The notes: generated by a model not told the origin, from the letters alone. A stretch of DNA of 64,000 nucleotides from Liquorilactobacillus aquaticus DSM 21051 (GCF_001436755.1 NZ_AYZD01000033.1:85993-149992); one strand, 5' to 3'; numbered from the stretch's first letter, positions 16,289-26,467 are shown. Program-made: numbers and translations.

Positions 16289-16330
16289 GAACTGGGTCAA
16301 AAGTTAACTTTTGACCCAGTTCTCTTTTTG
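16289..16330 (+). terminator. Perfect palindromic terminator after the MMPL gene
   Basis: GAACTGGGTCAAAAGTT is followed directly by its exact reverse complement (16289-16322), then CTTTTTG. A few central bases must form the loop. It is a clear member of the GGTCAAAA/TTTTGACC hairpin family. Confidence 0.85.
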
Positions 16331-16354
16331 ATTCCAGATAAACATAATGAGTAT

Positions 16355-16464
16355 GTTTCATAAATCAAAATTTTTCGACTGACTTCGAATTACTCATAGC
16401 AAAAAAGACACGTTATGTTCGTAGTCTCAGCTTAGTACTCAAATCTTACCGATTTATATCACGC
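16355..16464 (+). repeat. Dispersed non-coding repeat, copy A
   Basis: From GTTTCATAAATCAAAATTT to TATATCACGC this matches copy B at 59577-59679 across about 100 bp, including blocks TATGTTCGTAG and TAGTxCTCAA. It follows the palindromic terminator by about 33 bp. No frame is conserved. The remaining bases to the next gene at 16639 hold no recognised feature. Confidence 0.7.
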
Positions 16465-16638
16465 ATTAAAAACGTTTTAATCATCAGGCTTTTTCAGTTA
16501 TCCCTAATTGAAAAATTCAAAATGTACAATTGAATTATATTCACCTTAGAATGAAAAAGTTGAATTTTATTTATCATGCAAACTAGGATATACTGAAAAC
16601 ATCAAATAAAGAGAGTAAGTCTAAGGAGGACGGTATAC

Positions 16639-17856
16639 ATGAATGATGTATTTGCGGATCGTGTTGTGACAGGATCAGAGGATCGCTTAGCAGAGATGTT
16701 CGGTGGCAGTCTCGGGGAAAACGGAATAAAATTTTCTGCGGGAAATCCAAATTCTGAGCTTTTTCCCATAGCACAAATGAAGCAAGCTTTTAATAAAGCT
16801 ATTGATAAGTCTGGCAGTCAAATTTTTGAATATCAGACAGTCAGTGGTTTTGAAAAGCTGCGAGAAAGGTTAGCGCAGTGGGCTGGTCAAACAGCAGATA
16901 TTAACATTACAGCAGATAACATTCTAGTAACCCAGGGTGGTCAACAGGCCTTAGATCTGATCGGAAAACTTATGCTGAATGCTGGGGATGAAATTGTCGT
17001 TGAAGCACCGACATATGTTGGTGCGTTGTCAGCTTTCGATCAATATGATCCTTGCTATTATGACGTCGAGATGGACGATGATGGCATAAACTTAGAACAA
17101 TTGGAACTAGTGCTTCAGGCTCATCCAAATATTAAATTGTTGTATACTGTCCCTGACTTTCACAATCCTACAGGTGTGACACTGTCATTTCGGAAGCGAG
17201 AAAAACTAGTTGAACTTGCAGAAAGATATGACTTTTTCATTCTTGAAGACACACCATATCGCGATTTACGCTACAAAGGCATAAAACTACCTGCTATTAA
17301 GTCATTTGACCGTCATGGACGTGTTTTGTATGTGAGCAGTTTTTCCAAAATTTTAATGCCGGGTCTAAGAGTGGGCTGGGTTGCTGCAGATAAAATACTG
17401 ATCGAGCGATTGCGCAAATTGAAAACAAGTAGTGATTTAGAGACTCCGGGGATTGTTTTAGCGGCTCTTGATCAATACATGGAGAACAATGACTTAAGTA
17501 AACACATTGCAGAGATGTTGCCGACATATAGGAGTCGGTTGGAAGCTATGCTTGCTGTTCTGGACAAAACAATGCCGACAGATGTTCGTTACACTCGACC
17601 CGAAGGCGGATTTTTTATTTGGCTGACCTTACCGGAAGTTATTGATGCTCAAAAACTGTTAAGTGAAATTTGTATCCCGAAAGATCGAATAAGTTTTGTT
17701 CCTGGAAAGGTTTTTTACGCACAAAGAAACAGAAAAAACGGGATGCGTTTAAATTTTTCTGGCGTAGACGAGGAACAGATTAAGGTTGGAATAACCAAAT
17801 TAGCTAAGAGTATTCGAAGTGCAATTACAGCAAACAAAGTTGGAGCAGTTCTCTGA
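16639..17856 (+). CDS. PLP-dependent aminotransferase (LysN/AroH-like class)
   Basis: A 405-residue fold-type-I aminotransferase with AAGGAGGACGG before its ATG. It resembles the catalytic half of MocR proteins but has no DNA-binding domain. Motifs: SAGNPNSELFP, TQGGQQALDLIGKL, PDFHNPTGVTLS, and the PLP lysine in VSSFSKILMPGLRVGW. Relatives act on 2-aminoadipate, aromatic or branched-chain amino acids with 2-oxoglutarate. The next gene is a 4-hydroxybutyrate dehydrogenase-like enzyme, so the pair may transaminate a substrate and then reduce the resulting aldehyde or keto product; this link is inferred. Confidence 0.85.
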   Translation: MNDVFADRVVTGSEDRLAEMFGGSLGENGIKFSAGNPNSELFPIAQMKQAFNKAIDKSGSQIFEYQTVSGFEKLRERLAQWAGQTADINITADNILVTQGGQQALDLIGKLMLNAGDEIVVEAPTYVGALSAFDQYDPCYYDVEMDDDGINLEQLELVLQAHPNIKLLYTVPDFHNPTGVTLSFRKREKLVELAERYDFFILEDTPYRDLRYKGIKLPAIKSFDRHGRVLYVSSFSKILMPGLRVGWVAADKILIERLRKLKTSSDLETPGIVLAALDQYMENNDLSKHIAEMLPTYRSRLEAMLAVLDKTMPTDVRYTRPEGGFFIWLTLPEVIDAQKLLSEICIPKDRISFVPGKVFYAQRNRKNGMRLNFSGVDEEQIKVGITKLAKSIRSAITANKVGAVL

Positions 17857-18049
17857 GAGGATGCACAGCAGTCATATTTATAGTGTTATAAAAATGTATT
17901 TGACTTTTATCAAAGTAGTGGGCACTTTGAGACAAGAATTATGCATTTTTTTATTGCTAAAAACAAATGTTTTGTCTAATATTAAGCTTGAAGGGCAGTT
18001 AGCTGAATCTGAAAGCGGATTGTTCAAAAAAATAGTGGGGTGTTTAAAA

Positions 18050-19168
18050 ATGTCATCTTTTATAGTTAAGCCGATTATTCGGACAAGCACCAATTTGCAG
18101 GATTTTTTTAATACTATTCATACTAGTGATGAAGATGTGTTACTGACAAATCGATATATTATCGAACCGCATTTTCCCTTAGATTCAATTCCTGTTGATA
18201 CTATCTTTTTAGAAGATTACTTGAAGGGTGAACCAACGGATGTTGCAGCTGACAAACTATTAAATAAGCTTGGTGAAAAAAATTATAAACGTGTCATTGC
18301 AATCGGTGGCGGATCAGTAATCGACAATGCTAAACTTTCTGTTTACGGAGAGGGTTTAACAATTGCTGAACTTGTTAAAAAAGGCAAAGAATTGCCAAAA
18401 AAACGTGAATTGATTATTATTCCGACAACAACTGGGACCGGAAGTGAAGTAACTAATGTTGCTGTTTTTAACTTTGTTTCCCAAAAAACAAAAATTGGAT
18501 TAGCTTATGACCAAATGTATGCAGATCAGGTATATCTAATCGGGCAACTCGCAACAACAATGCCATACAAAGTATTTGCGACAAGCTCAATTGATGCTCT
18601 AGTTCATTCGATTGAATCGTACATATCGCCAAAAGCAACATCTTTTAGTAAAAGTTTCTCTTTAAGTGCAATGACTGCTTTTTTACGTGGTTATCGTAAA
18701 ATGATTTTTGAACAGACTATAGGAAAGACCCCCCAAGGGAAAGATTTACAAGCGTTTCTGGAAGCAAGCACACAGGCTGGAATCGCATTTGGAAATGCGG
18801 GTTGTGGGCCGGTACATGCCTTAGCTTATCCGATCGGTGCAGAGTTTCATATTGCTCACGGTCAATCTAATTATCTCGTATTCAGTGGTACATTTAAAAA
18901 ATATCAGGAACTAGGTGCCGATTTAACGGAATTAGAGACAATCTTAGCGAATGAGCTGTCTGTGCAGCCTAATCAGGTATGGAAACGTTTGGAAAGCATC
19001 ATTGATTTGATTTTGCCGAACCAACGCTTGCGTCAAATCGGAATGGATGAAAAAATGTGTCATGAATTTGCCAAATCAGTTATTGCTAATCAGCAACGTT
19101 TGATGGTCAATTCACCAATTAAGTTGTCAGAAGATGATGTTGCGTCTATTTATATTACCCTTTTGTAA
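18050..19168 (+). CDS. Iron-type alcohol dehydrogenase, 4-hydroxybutyrate dehydrogenase-like
   Basis: A 372-residue group III (Fe) alcohol dehydrogenase. Start at 18050 follows GGGGTG; an in-frame extension back to 17819 would overlap the aminotransferase and adds no domain. Motifs: GGGSVID (NAD), PTTTGTGSEVTNVAV, SSIDALVHSIESY, and GPVHALAYPIGAEFHIAHGQ with the metal histidines. From memory the blocks AGIAFGNAG and VIANQQRLMVN match clostridial 4-hydroxybutyrate dehydrogenase closely. That enzyme interconverts succinate semialdehyde and 4-hydroxybutyrate with NADH. No 4-aminobutyrate or succinyl-CoA gene is next to it, so the physiological substrate is open. Confidence 0.78.
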   Translation: MSSFIVKPIIRTSTNLQDFFNTIHTSDEDVLLTNRYIIEPHFPLDSIPVDTIFLEDYLKGEPTDVAADKLLNKLGEKNYKRVIAIGGGSVIDNAKLSVYGEGLTIAELVKKGKELPKKRELIIIPTTTGTGSEVTNVAVFNFVSQKTKIGLAYDQMYADQVYLIGQLATTMPYKVFATSSIDALVHSIESYISPKATSFSKSFSLSAMTAFLRGYRKMIFEQTIGKTPQGKDLQAFLEASTQAGIAFGNAGCGPVHALAYPIGAEFHIAHGQSNYLVFSGTFKKYQELGADLTELETILANELSVQPNQVWKRLESIIDLILPNQRLRQIGMDEKMCHEFAKSVIANQQRLMVNSPIKLSEDDVASIYITLL

Positions 19169-19201
19169 AACGTTATTTGCTCTAGTAAGTCTTATACAAA
19201 T

Positions 19202-19247
19202 AAATCCCCCAAAAGTTGGATTATATTCAGCTTTTGGGGGATTTTTG
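19202..19247 (+). terminator. Terminator after the 4HBDH-like gene
   Basis: AAATCCCCCAAAAG pairs with CTTTTGGGGGATTT around a 15-base loop, followed by TTGATTTT. This is a strong, G+C-rich stem. Confidence 0.88.
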
Positions 19248-19250
19248 ATT

Positions 19251-19996
19251 TTAAAAAATAACATTTCTTGTGGGTCCGTCTTAATGCTTTTTTAAACATT
19301 TGAATTTATTTGAAGAGGCTAATGTATGTATTATTAGGAATAAATGGCATTTTTTTAATTTTGAGATGTTTAAAACAGTAAAAAATTAAGTATCTTAGTT
19401 ATCAAAGTAGTTTTAGAAAAAGTAATCTATATTATTAGTTTTTTACCGAAAAATGTAATCGCTTAATCTGTATAAAGAGTATATCGCTTTTATTTAATGA
19501 TCCATTGCTGCTTAAATAATTATTTCATGACTAATGAAATTGACCTTTAAGTAAATATTTTGGAAATAATATGAATTTTACGTTCAATTTTATGAAATAT
19601 ATATATAAATAAAAATGTTTATATTTACATATTTTTTTATTAGGTGAAGGCTAGACTTTTTTGATGGTAGTATTTTATTTTAATTTAAAAAATAAAACAT
19701 AATAAATGTGATAATCTTTTAAATGTTTAGTTTCTTTTATGGTTCTTTTTATAAATTTAATAATTTATAATCATAAAAAAGGGTCATAAGTTGTTTCTTA
19801 ATTATATTTTTACATGTTATATATCTTAATTTCAAATAATATGTTTAAAAAAGGGAGAGGACAATATTAGCATAAAACTCATTAATTTTATTTAATAAGC
19901 AAAAAAAGTGGACTATAAATATAATTATTGGATGTGGTAGATTTATAAATTTATAAATCACTGTGAATATTTTGTTTTAAAGAGGAGAGAATTGGT
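19251..19996 (+). other. Very AT-rich 0.75-kb region upstream of the dextransucrase
   Basis: No reading frame or RNA is recognised. The stretch is markedly richer in A and T than its surroundings, with homopolymer runs and TATATATA tracts, and a ribosome-site-like GGGAGAGG at 19853 with no gene behind it. It is the likely promoter and regulatory region of the dextransucrase gene, possibly intrinsically curved DNA. Confidence 0.5.
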
Positions 19997-22900
19997 TTGT
20001 TGGATAATAAGTTACACTACAAAATGTACAAAAAAGGTAAAACTTGGGCTTTTGCAGCCATAACAGTCCTATCATTAGCGTTAGGAACGGCGCACGCCAA
20101 TCAAGCAATAAAGGCTGAAACAATCAATAATAATGCTGTCAAGACAGGGAAAACTTCTGTTAACTTAAATGGTACTCAGACAACTGCAACCGCTGCGGAT
20201 AAGCGACAAGCGACAACACAGAATAATGATCAGATAACGCAGCAGGCAACTGCAACCGCTGCGGATAAGCGACAAGCAACGACACAGAATAATGATCAGG
20301 CACCGCAGCAGGCGACTGCAACCGCTGCGGATAAGCAACAAGCGACAACACAGAATAATGATCAGGCACCGCAGCAGGCAACTGCAACCGCTGCGGATAA
20401 GAAGCAAGCGACAACACAGAATAATGATCAGATAACGCAGCAGACGACTGCAATCGTTGCGGATAATACAGATGATAATTTAACTAAGGCTCTTGCAGAT
20501 GCTAAGAATGTTAAAACGATTGATGGCAAAAAATATTATATTGATGATAGTGGTCAAATCAAGAAAAATTTCTCTATCGTAGTTGATGGACAAACCTTAT
20601 ATTTTGACAAGAATACAGGAGAATTGACCAGTACTTCAAATTTATATAAGGAAGGGCTATCAAATCTGGATGATGAGTATACAGAAAACAATTCAGCGTA
20701 CGACACATCCACTAAAAGTTTTAAAACTACCGACGGTTATCTAACTGCAAATAGTTGGTATCGTCCGAAAAATATTCTGCGTAATGGTGTTCAGTGGGAG
20801 GCATCTTCTACAACTGACTATCGCCCGCTCTTAATGGACTGGTGGCCCGATAAAAAAACACAAGTTAATTATCTCAATTTTATGCAGCAACAGAAATTAG
20901 ACAACGACAAAGTTTACACGGTTGATGATGATCAAAGTGTTTTAAATGCTTCAGCGGAGCAAGTCCAGGCAAATATTGAGAAAAAAATCAGTCAAACAGG
21001 GGACACTCAATGGCTTCAAAGCTTGATAACTGAATTTGTTAATAGTCAGCCTAACTGGAATATTTCAAGTGAATCACAGACAACTGGAGATAGCAAAGAT
21101 CATTTACAAGGAGGGGCACTGCTTTACGAGAATAGTGATTTGACACCCAAATCTAACTCAAATTATCGTCTGCTGAACCGAACGCCTACTAACCAGCAAG
21201 GTCATAAGGCATATACTCTCGATTCTAGTCTTGGGGGCTACGAGTTTCTTTTAGCGAATGATGTTGATAACTCTAATCCAGTTGTCCAAGCTGAACAGCT
21301 TAATTGGATGTATTACTTATTGAACTTTGGCTCGATTGTGAAAAATGACGCAGACGGAAATTTTGACAGTATTCGTGTTGATGCGGTTGACAATGTTGAT
21401 GCTGACTTGCTTCAAATTGCGGGTAATTATTTCCAAGATGCTTACAAGGTGAACCAAAGCGATAATAACGCCAATCAACATATCTCTATATTGGAAGATT
21501 GGAGTGATAATGATGCGCAGTATGTTAAAGATCATGGTTCAGAACAAGCTGCAATGGATAATAAACTTCGTTTGTCTTTGAAATACGCGTTAACAATGCC
21601 CTATACTGATGCAAACAAGAGTAGAAGGAGCGGTTTAGAACCTTTGATCACTAATAGTTTGGTAAATCGAAGTAATGATATGACTGAAAATGAAGCTATT
21701 CCAAATTATTCTTTTGTCAGAGCGCATGACAGCGAAGTACAGACAGTAATCGCAGAGATCATTAAAGAAAAAATTGATCCTAAGTCAGACGGATTAACTT
21801 TCACGTTAGACCAGTTGCGGCAGGCTTTTGAAATATATAACGCGGATCAACTTAAGACTGACAAACAGTTTACCCAATATAATATTCCCAGTACATATGC
21901 TCTGCTTTTGACCAATAAAGACACAATTCCTAGGATATATTATGGAGATTTGTTTACAGACAATGGGCAATACATGGCTAATAAGTCACCGTATTATTCT
22001 GCAATTGATACATTGTTGCGAGCACGGCAAAAATATGTTGCTGGTGGTCAAAGTATGATAGTGAACTATGTTGAAGGTTCAACGGCAATGAGTCAAGAAG
22101 ATTATCGTGGTGTTCTAACTTCTGTTCGTTATGGGAGCGGAGCATTAACAGCCGATGATAAGGGAAATACGACAACACGTACACAGGGGATAGCTGTCAT
22201 CGAAAGCAATGAACCAGGTTTAAAACTTAATGTATCTGATCGAATAGTTGTCAATATGGGGAAAGCTCATTGCAATCAAGCTTACCGTCCATTAATTCTA
22301 ACAACATCTGATGGCCTTGCAACATACCAAACAGATGCTTCAGTACCTGCAAGTTATATTAAGTATACCGATGGAAATGGACAACTTATTTTTGAATCTT
22401 CAGAAATTAGCGGGCGGAGCAATCCGCAGGTGTCAGGGTTCTTAGCAGCATGGGTGCCTGTCGGTGCAGGGAATGATCAAGATGCACGGACAGAAAGTAG
22501 TTCAGCTGTTTCCACGGATGGAAAAACCTTGCATTCGAATTCGGCATTGGATTCACAAGTTATTTATGAAGGCTTTTCTAATTTTCAGGACTTTCCAACT
22601 ACGACTGAAGAGTATGCAAATGTTAAAATTGTCGAAAATGCTGAGTTGTTTAAAGATTGGGGCATTACATATTTTGAGCTGCCGCCTCAATATCGCTCCA
22701 GTACAGACAATAGTTTCTTAGATTCAATTATCCAGAATGGTTATGCTTTTACAGATCGATATGACCTTGGGTTTGGTTCACCAACAAAATATGGGACGGC
22801 TGATCAGCTTATATCAGCAGTTAAAGCTTTACATGCGCAAAAAATGAAAGTTATTGCTGACTGGGTTCCAGATCAGATTTATAATCTTTCTGGAGACGAG

Positions 22901-24520
22901 GTTGTAACTGCAGCACGTATCAATAATTTTGGTGAACAAAATAAAGACTCGGTTATCAACAAAACCTTATATGTTTCTAAAACTGTTGGTGGTGGAAAGT
23001 TTCAAGCTAGGTACGGGGGAGCTTTCTTGAAAAAAATTAAAAAACTTTATCCTGATCTCTTTACCATGAATCAGATTTCGACAGGAGTTCCAATCGATGC
23101 AAGCAAAAGAATAACACAATGGTCGGCAAAGTACTTCAATGGAAGCAACATACAAGGTCGGGGAGCTTTCTATGTTCTTAAAGACTGGGGTTCGAACAAA
23201 TATTTCAAGATCAGTAAAACTGAAAGCTTTTTGCCTAAACAGCTACTCAATTTATCGGCTGCTACGGGATTCGTCTCAGATGGTACGGGAATCACCTATT
23301 ACTCAAGCAGTGGCTATCAAGCTAAAGAGACTTTTATCGAAGATGAAAAGGCAAATTGGTATTATTTCGACAAAAACGGACATATGCAGTACGGACTGCA
23401 GAACGTCAATGGGAATCTCTATTATTTTCTTCCAAACGGAGTTGAGTTGCGAGACGCGTTCTTCGAAGATGAAAAGAAAAATATTTACTACTTTGGAGAC
23501 CTAGGTGCGGGTTACGCCAATAACTATCTTATGACTGATGGGAAAAAGTGGTACTACTTTGACCAAAATGGAATTATGGTCCGCGGGCTTGTTGAGGTTT
23601 CTTTCGGAGGCAAAACAACAACACAATATTTTGATGCGGATGGTTATCAAATTAAAGGACAGGCAATCAGAGACGAAAAGGGTAATTTAAGATATTTTTC
23701 AAGTGATTCTGGAGATATGGAAAAAAATACCTTTGCGGAAATCGCACCTAACACATGGATTTATCTAGGAGCTGACGGTATTGCCACAACGGGTGCACAG
23801 GTGATTAATGGTCAAAAGCTCTATTTTGACAAGGATGGTTATCAGATCAAAGGGCAGGCAGTCAGAGATCAGGATGGCAATCTACGATATTATGATGCTG
23901 ACAGCGGTGAAATGCTCACTAACCGTTTTGAGAGAGTGTCTTCTAATACTTGGGTGTATTTAGGAGCTAATGGTATTGCCACAACGGGTGCACAGGTGAT
24001 TAATGGACAGCAGCTTTGTTTTGACAAGGATGGTTATCAGATCAAGGGGCAGGCAGTCAGAGATCAGGATGGCAATCTACGATATTATGATGCCGACAGC
24101 GGTGAAGTGCTCACTAACCGTTTTGAGAGAGTGTCTTCTAATACTTGGGTGTATTTAGGGGGTAATGGCATTGCCGTAACAGGTGTACAGATGATTAATG
24201 GACAGCAGTTTTGTTTTGACAAGGATGGTTATCAGATCAAGGGGCAGGCAGTCAGAGATCAGGATGGCAATCTACGATATTATGATGCCGACAGTGGTGA
24301 AATGCTCACTAATCGTTTTGTTCAATTAGTCTCTAGTAAGTGGATATATTTAGATAATAATGGCATTGCTATGGTCGGTCCTCAAACGATTAATGGTCAA
24401 CAGCTTTATTTTGATCAAAATGCTTATCAAGTTAAGGGACAATATATTGTTAATAGTGACGGCGACAAAAAGTACTATGCTGCTGATAGTGGTGAATTAG
24501 TAGAAGGTGAACAGCATTAA
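19997..24520 (+). CDS. Secreted GH70 glucansucrase (dextransucrase)
   Basis: A 1507-residue sucrose-using glucan synthase, starting at TTG behind AGAGGAGAG. The N-terminus [18 protein letters not shown] is a KxYKxGKxW signal peptide. Residues about 60-155 are 22-residue TATAADK repeats. The permuted catalytic barrel has all GH70 motifs: nucleophile D462 ([11 protein letters not shown]), acid/base E500 (ILEDWS), transition-state D578 ([10 protein letters not shown]), and motif I later ([10 protein letters not shown]). After D578 the SEV triplet is the one usually found in alpha-1,6 (dextran) formers, so dextran is the likely product. The C-terminal ~400 residues are glucan-binding YG-type repeats. 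A terminator follows at 24633. Confidence 0.95.
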   Translation: MLDNKLHYKMYKKGKTWAFAAITVLSLALGTAHANQAIKAETINNNAVKTGKTSVNLNGTQTTATAADKRQATTQNNDQITQQATATAADKRQATTQNNDQAPQQATATAADKQQATTQNNDQAPQQATATAADKKQATTQNNDQITQQTTAIVADNTDDNLTKALADAKNVKTIDGKKYYIDDSGQIKKNFSIVVDGQTLYFDKNTGELTSTSNLYKEGLSNLDDEYTENNSAYDTSTKSFKTTDGYLTANSWYRPKNILRNGVQWEASSTTDYRPLLMDWWPDKKTQVNYLNFMQQQKLDNDKVYTVDDDQSVLNASAEQVQANIEKKISQTGDTQWLQSLITEFVNSQPNWNISSESQTTGDSKDHLQGGALLYENSDLTPKSNSNYRLLNRTPTNQQGHKAYTLDSSLGGYEFLLANDVDNSNPVVQAEQLNWMYYLLNFGSIVKNDADGNFDSIRVDAVDNVDADLLQIAGNYFQDAYKVNQSDNNANQHISILEDWSDNDAQYVKDHGSEQAAMDNKLRLSLKYALTMPYTDANKSRRSGLEPLITNSLVNRSNDMTENEAIPNYSFVRAHDSEVQTVIAEIIKEKIDPKSDGLTFTLDQLRQAFEIYNADQLKTDKQFTQYNIPSTYALLLTNKDTIPRIYYGDLFTDNGQYMANKSPYYSAIDTLLRARQKYVAGGQSMIVNYVEGSTAMSQEDYRGVLTSVRYGSGALTADDKGNTTTRTQGIAVIESNEPGLKLNVSDRIVVNMGKAHCNQAYRPLILTTSDGLATYQTDASVPASYIKYTDGNGQLIFESSEISGRSNPQVSGFLAAWVPVGAGNDQDARTESSSAVSTDGKTLHSNSALDSQVIYEGFSNFQDFPTTTEEYANVKIVENAELFKDWGITYFELPPQYRSSTDNSFLDSIIQNGYAFTDRYDLGFGSPTKYGTADQLISAVKALHAQKMKVIADWVPDQIYNLSGDEVVTAARINNFGEQNKDSVINKTLYVSKTVGGGKFQARYGGAFLKKIKKLYPDLFTMNQISTGVPIDASKRITQWSAKYFNGSNIQGRGAFYVLKDWGSNKYFKISKTESFLPKQLLNLSAATGFVSDGTGITYYSSSGYQAKETFIEDEKANWYYFDKNGHMQYGLQNVNGNLYYFLPNGVELRDAFFEDEKKNIYYFGDLGAGYANNYLMTDGKKWYYFDQNGIMVRGLVEVSFGGKTTTQYFDADGYQIKGQAIRDEKGNLRYFSSDSGDMEKNTFAEIAPNTWIYLGADGIATTGAQVINGQKLYFDKDGYQIKGQAVRDQDGNLRYYDADSGEMLTNRFERVSSNTWVYLGANGIATTGAQVINGQQLCFDKDGYQIKGQAVRDQDGNLRYYDADSGEVLTNRFERVSSNTWVYLGGNGIAVTGVQMINGQQFCFDKDGYQIKGQAVRDQDGNLRYYDADSGEMLTNRFVQLVSSKWIYLDNNGIAMVGPQTINGQQLYFDQNAYQVKGQYIVNSDGDKKYYAADSGELVEGEQH
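20180..20450 (+). repeat. 66-bp repeats encoding the TATAADK region
   Basis: Four 22-codon units ([22 protein letters not shown]) follow one another in frame with few base changes. Low-complexity Thr/Ala/Gln spacers of this kind are common between the signal and the catalytic core. Confidence 0.9.
23834..24420 (+). repeat. 195-bp tandem repeats in the glucan-binding domain
   Basis: Units begin with GATGGTTATCAGATCAA at 23834, 24029 and 24224, spaced exactly 195 bp (65 codons), with a diverged unit after. Neighbouring copies are nearly identical, pointing to recent duplication. Confidence 0.9.
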
Positions 24521-24632
24521 TATATAACTTTTGATGCAGAGATTTTTCCAGGTTTGAGTTTTAGCTTGAACTTTATGTAGTACTACAATTTAAACATTAT
24601 TTTACTCACTTAACTTTGAATTATTGATAGTT

Positions 24633-24664
24633 GAAAGCTGATCGTGATCGTAGCTTTCTTTTTC
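24633..24664 (+). terminator. Terminator after the dextransucrase
   Basis: GAAAGCT and AGCTTTC pair around a GATCGTGATCGT loop and are followed by TTTTTC, 112 bp past the stop codon. Confidence 0.75.
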
Positions 24665-24726
24665 CTGAAACATTTCTACGTTGGATAGAAAATTGAATAA
24701 TAAAAATGCAAGGCAGTTGTGATCGC

Positions 24727-24766
24727 TTGCAATGCATAGCGAAGTCTATACAATAGATAGTATAGA
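24727..24766 (+). promoter_or_regulatory. Promoter with overlapping dyad for the TIM-like gene
   Basis: TTGCAA (24727) and TACAAT (24749) are spaced by 16 bp. The perfect dyad TCTATAC-8 bp-GTATAGA (24745-24766) covers the -10 box, so a repressor there would block transcription. The factor is unknown. Confidence 0.6.
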
Positions 24767-24805
24767 AGTCAATAATGAGTACCCAAAATTTTAAGGAGTG
24801 ACTTG

Positions 24806-25480
24806 ATGAGAAAATTTAAGAAACCACTTTTTATGGTGAACCCTAAAACGTATGTTTACGGGGATGATGTGATCAAGTTAGCCAAGTTAACAGAGAAGAT
24901 AGCGGATAAGTACGGTCTTGATTGCCTTTTTACTAGTCAGCAGATTGATATTCCTGCACTCAAAGAAAATACTGATCATTTAATCATTACTGCACAGCAT
25001 ATGGATGCTGTTGAACCAGGTAAACTGGGCAGTGTTTTGCCGGAAGCGTTGAGTTATTACGGGGTAGATGCCGTAGTTCTCAATCATTCGGAAGATCCCT
25101 TAACTATTTCAGATCTTGATGATAGTATAAAACGTGCTCGTAAATTATCCATGCTGAGCATTGCATGTGCTGATAGTTTTGAGCAGTGTCGAGCAATTGC
25201 AGAAATGCACCCTGACATAATGATTTGTGAGCCAGCAGATTTAGTTGGATCTGGTAGCACAAGTGATGAAAGTTATGTTAAGCAAGCAATCGAAGCTGTT
25301 CATTCAGTTGATCCTAAAATTGCAGTTATCGCCGCTGCGGGAGTGGATGATGCTGATGATGTTTCGAAAATGTTAACATGGGGAGCAGATGGGACCGGTG
25401 GAGCCAGTGGAATCGTGAAGGCTTCAAACTGGGAAGAAAAATTAGAAGAAATGATGTCTGCAATGTCTAAATTTAAATGA
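24806..25480 (+). CDS. Short, archaeal-like triosephosphate isomerase homologue
   Basis: A 224-residue barrel protein. ATG at 24806 is 7 bases after AAGGAG; the TTG one codon earlier is closer than usual. Active-site positions are kept but in non-standard contexts: N12 and K14 (VNPKTY in place of NWKMN), H94 (LNHSED), E142 (ICEPADLVGSG), then a late GASGIVKA phosphate loop. The length matches archaeal and sugar-operon isomerases rather than the 250-residue glycolytic enzyme. It could be a true isomerase or act on another short sugar phosphate. It stands alone with its own promoter and terminator, not in the gapA-pgk-tpiA operon. Confidence 0.75.
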   Translation: MRKFKKPLFMVNPKTYVYGDDVIKLAKLTEKIADKYGLDCLFTSQQIDIPALKENTDHLIITAQHMDAVEPGKLGSVLPEALSYYGVDAVVLNHSEDPLTISDLDDSIKRARKLSMLSIACADSFEQCRAIAEMHPDIMICEPADLVGSGSTSDESYVKQAIEAVHSVDPKIAVIAAAGVDDADDVSKMLTWGADGTGGASGIVKASNWEEKLEEMMSAMSKFK

Positions 25481-25485
25481 GTACA

Positions 25486-25536
25486 AAATAAAACAAGAGG
25501 CTGAGTCGATGGTGACCTAGCCTCTTGTTTTATTTT
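25486..25536. terminator. Bidirectional terminator after the TIM-like gene
   Basis: AAAATAAAACAAGAGGCT and its complement AGCCTCTTGTTTTATTTT pair, with GTC/GAC extending the stem. A- and T-runs on both sides allow use by the convergent merR operon too. Confidence 0.85.
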
Positions 25537-25613
25537 GTTCTCTAACAAATTATTTTGTTTGAATAGTCAGCTTTTTTCGTTTAGCAATCTCAGAACTTAT
25601 TCAAACCGGCAGA

Positions 25614-26447
25614 TTACATTCCATTTTCTTGAAGGTCAACTGGAATTTCTACTTCATAAATGCATTTTTTATATTCAAGTAAACTATTTTCGTATTCACA
25701 AGCAATAGCAGATCCACAAATCCCTAATTTTTCAGCAATTTTTAGTGCGAAATCAGGGCACCAATCATCGGTTAATATTTTACCCTGAAAACAAATGAAA
25801 TCATTTGCAGGTAACTGTAAAATATTTGGTGATGATTTTAAAGAACATTCATCTGTTATAAAGAACCCTATTTTTAATGGAGTAATGATATTATTTTTTA
25901 GGTCGTTGATATCCAATATAAGAACAAACTGTCTAAAAATTTCTAGTTCTTTGTAAGGAACACTGTGTCTGAGTTTCAAAAGATCGATATGATACTGTTC
26001 ACGCGTTTTATTTTTGCAAGAAACACAAAGCAGTCTTCGTTCATTTTTATACAACGAATAAGGGACATATCCAATATCATTGTTGCCTTGAAATGAAAAG
26101 TAATTTTTATATCTATCAACTTCGCGCACCAATTTTTGCAGTCGATTTATTTCAGAACTGAGTCTTTTGCTTTGCGCATTCAAATCTTTTTTCAATTCAT
26201 CAGTTGTCTGCGGTGTTGAATAGATAGTCCGAATTTCATCAATCGATAGACCTAGCCGACGCAGGTATTTGATTCTATCAATAATATGAAATTGTTCATA
26301 GGAATAGTAGCGATACCCATTTTGCGGGTTGACGAAGTGCGGTCTTAAAATACCAACTTTACTGTAGTAGCGTAAAGTTTGAACGGAAACATCAAATATT
26401 TTTGAAGTTTGCCCAATAGTGAATAATTCGTTCAATATATCACCCAC
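25614..26447 (-). CDS. MerR-family regulator with BmrR-like effector domain
   Basis: About 277 residues. The N-terminal MerR domain is clear: FTIGQTSKIFDVSVQTLRYY, then NGYRYYSYEQFHIIDRIKYL. A coiled-coil linker follows and then a roughly 150-residue C-terminal ligand domain of the BmrR/GyrI type. The start is uncertain: GTG at 26447 has no ribosome site, while TTG at 26435 lies behind GTGGGTGAT. It is 21 bases downstream of the gamma-lyase-like gene and shares its transcript. Two nearby promoters have 19-bp spacers as MerR activators require, so it probably controls both directions of this locus. Confidence 0.85.
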   Translation of the reverse strand: MGDILNELFTIGQTSKIFDVSVQTLRYYSKVGILRPHFVNPQNGYRYYSYEQFHIIDRIKYLRRLGLSIDEIRTIYSTPQTTDELKKDLNAQSKRLSSEINRLQKLVREVDRYKNYFSFQGNNDIGYVPYSLYKNERRLLCVSCKNKTREQYHIDLLKLRHSVPYKELEIFRQFVLILDINDLKNNIITPLKIGFFITDECSLKSSPNILQLPANDFICFQGKILTDDWCPDFALKIAEKLGICGSAIACEYENSLLEYKKCIYEVEIPVDLQENGM

Positions 26448-26467
26448 TGATAATCTATTAAATCAAG

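Noticed and set aside
16465-16480. cre-like AAAACGTTTT sequence
   Set aside because: It is a simple palindrome lacking the flanking TG and CA positions of a CcpA site and is about 160 bp from the next gene.
17819-18049. N-terminal extension of the Fe-type alcohol dehydrogenase
   Set aside because: It overlaps the aminotransferase end and is unlike the family; 372 residues from 18050 matches the usual length.
20160-20453. Long antisense open frames across the 66-bp repeats of the dextransucrase gene
   Set aside because: They exist only because a repeated, stop-free sequence is open on both strands; no start site or known domain, and the sense gene is certain.
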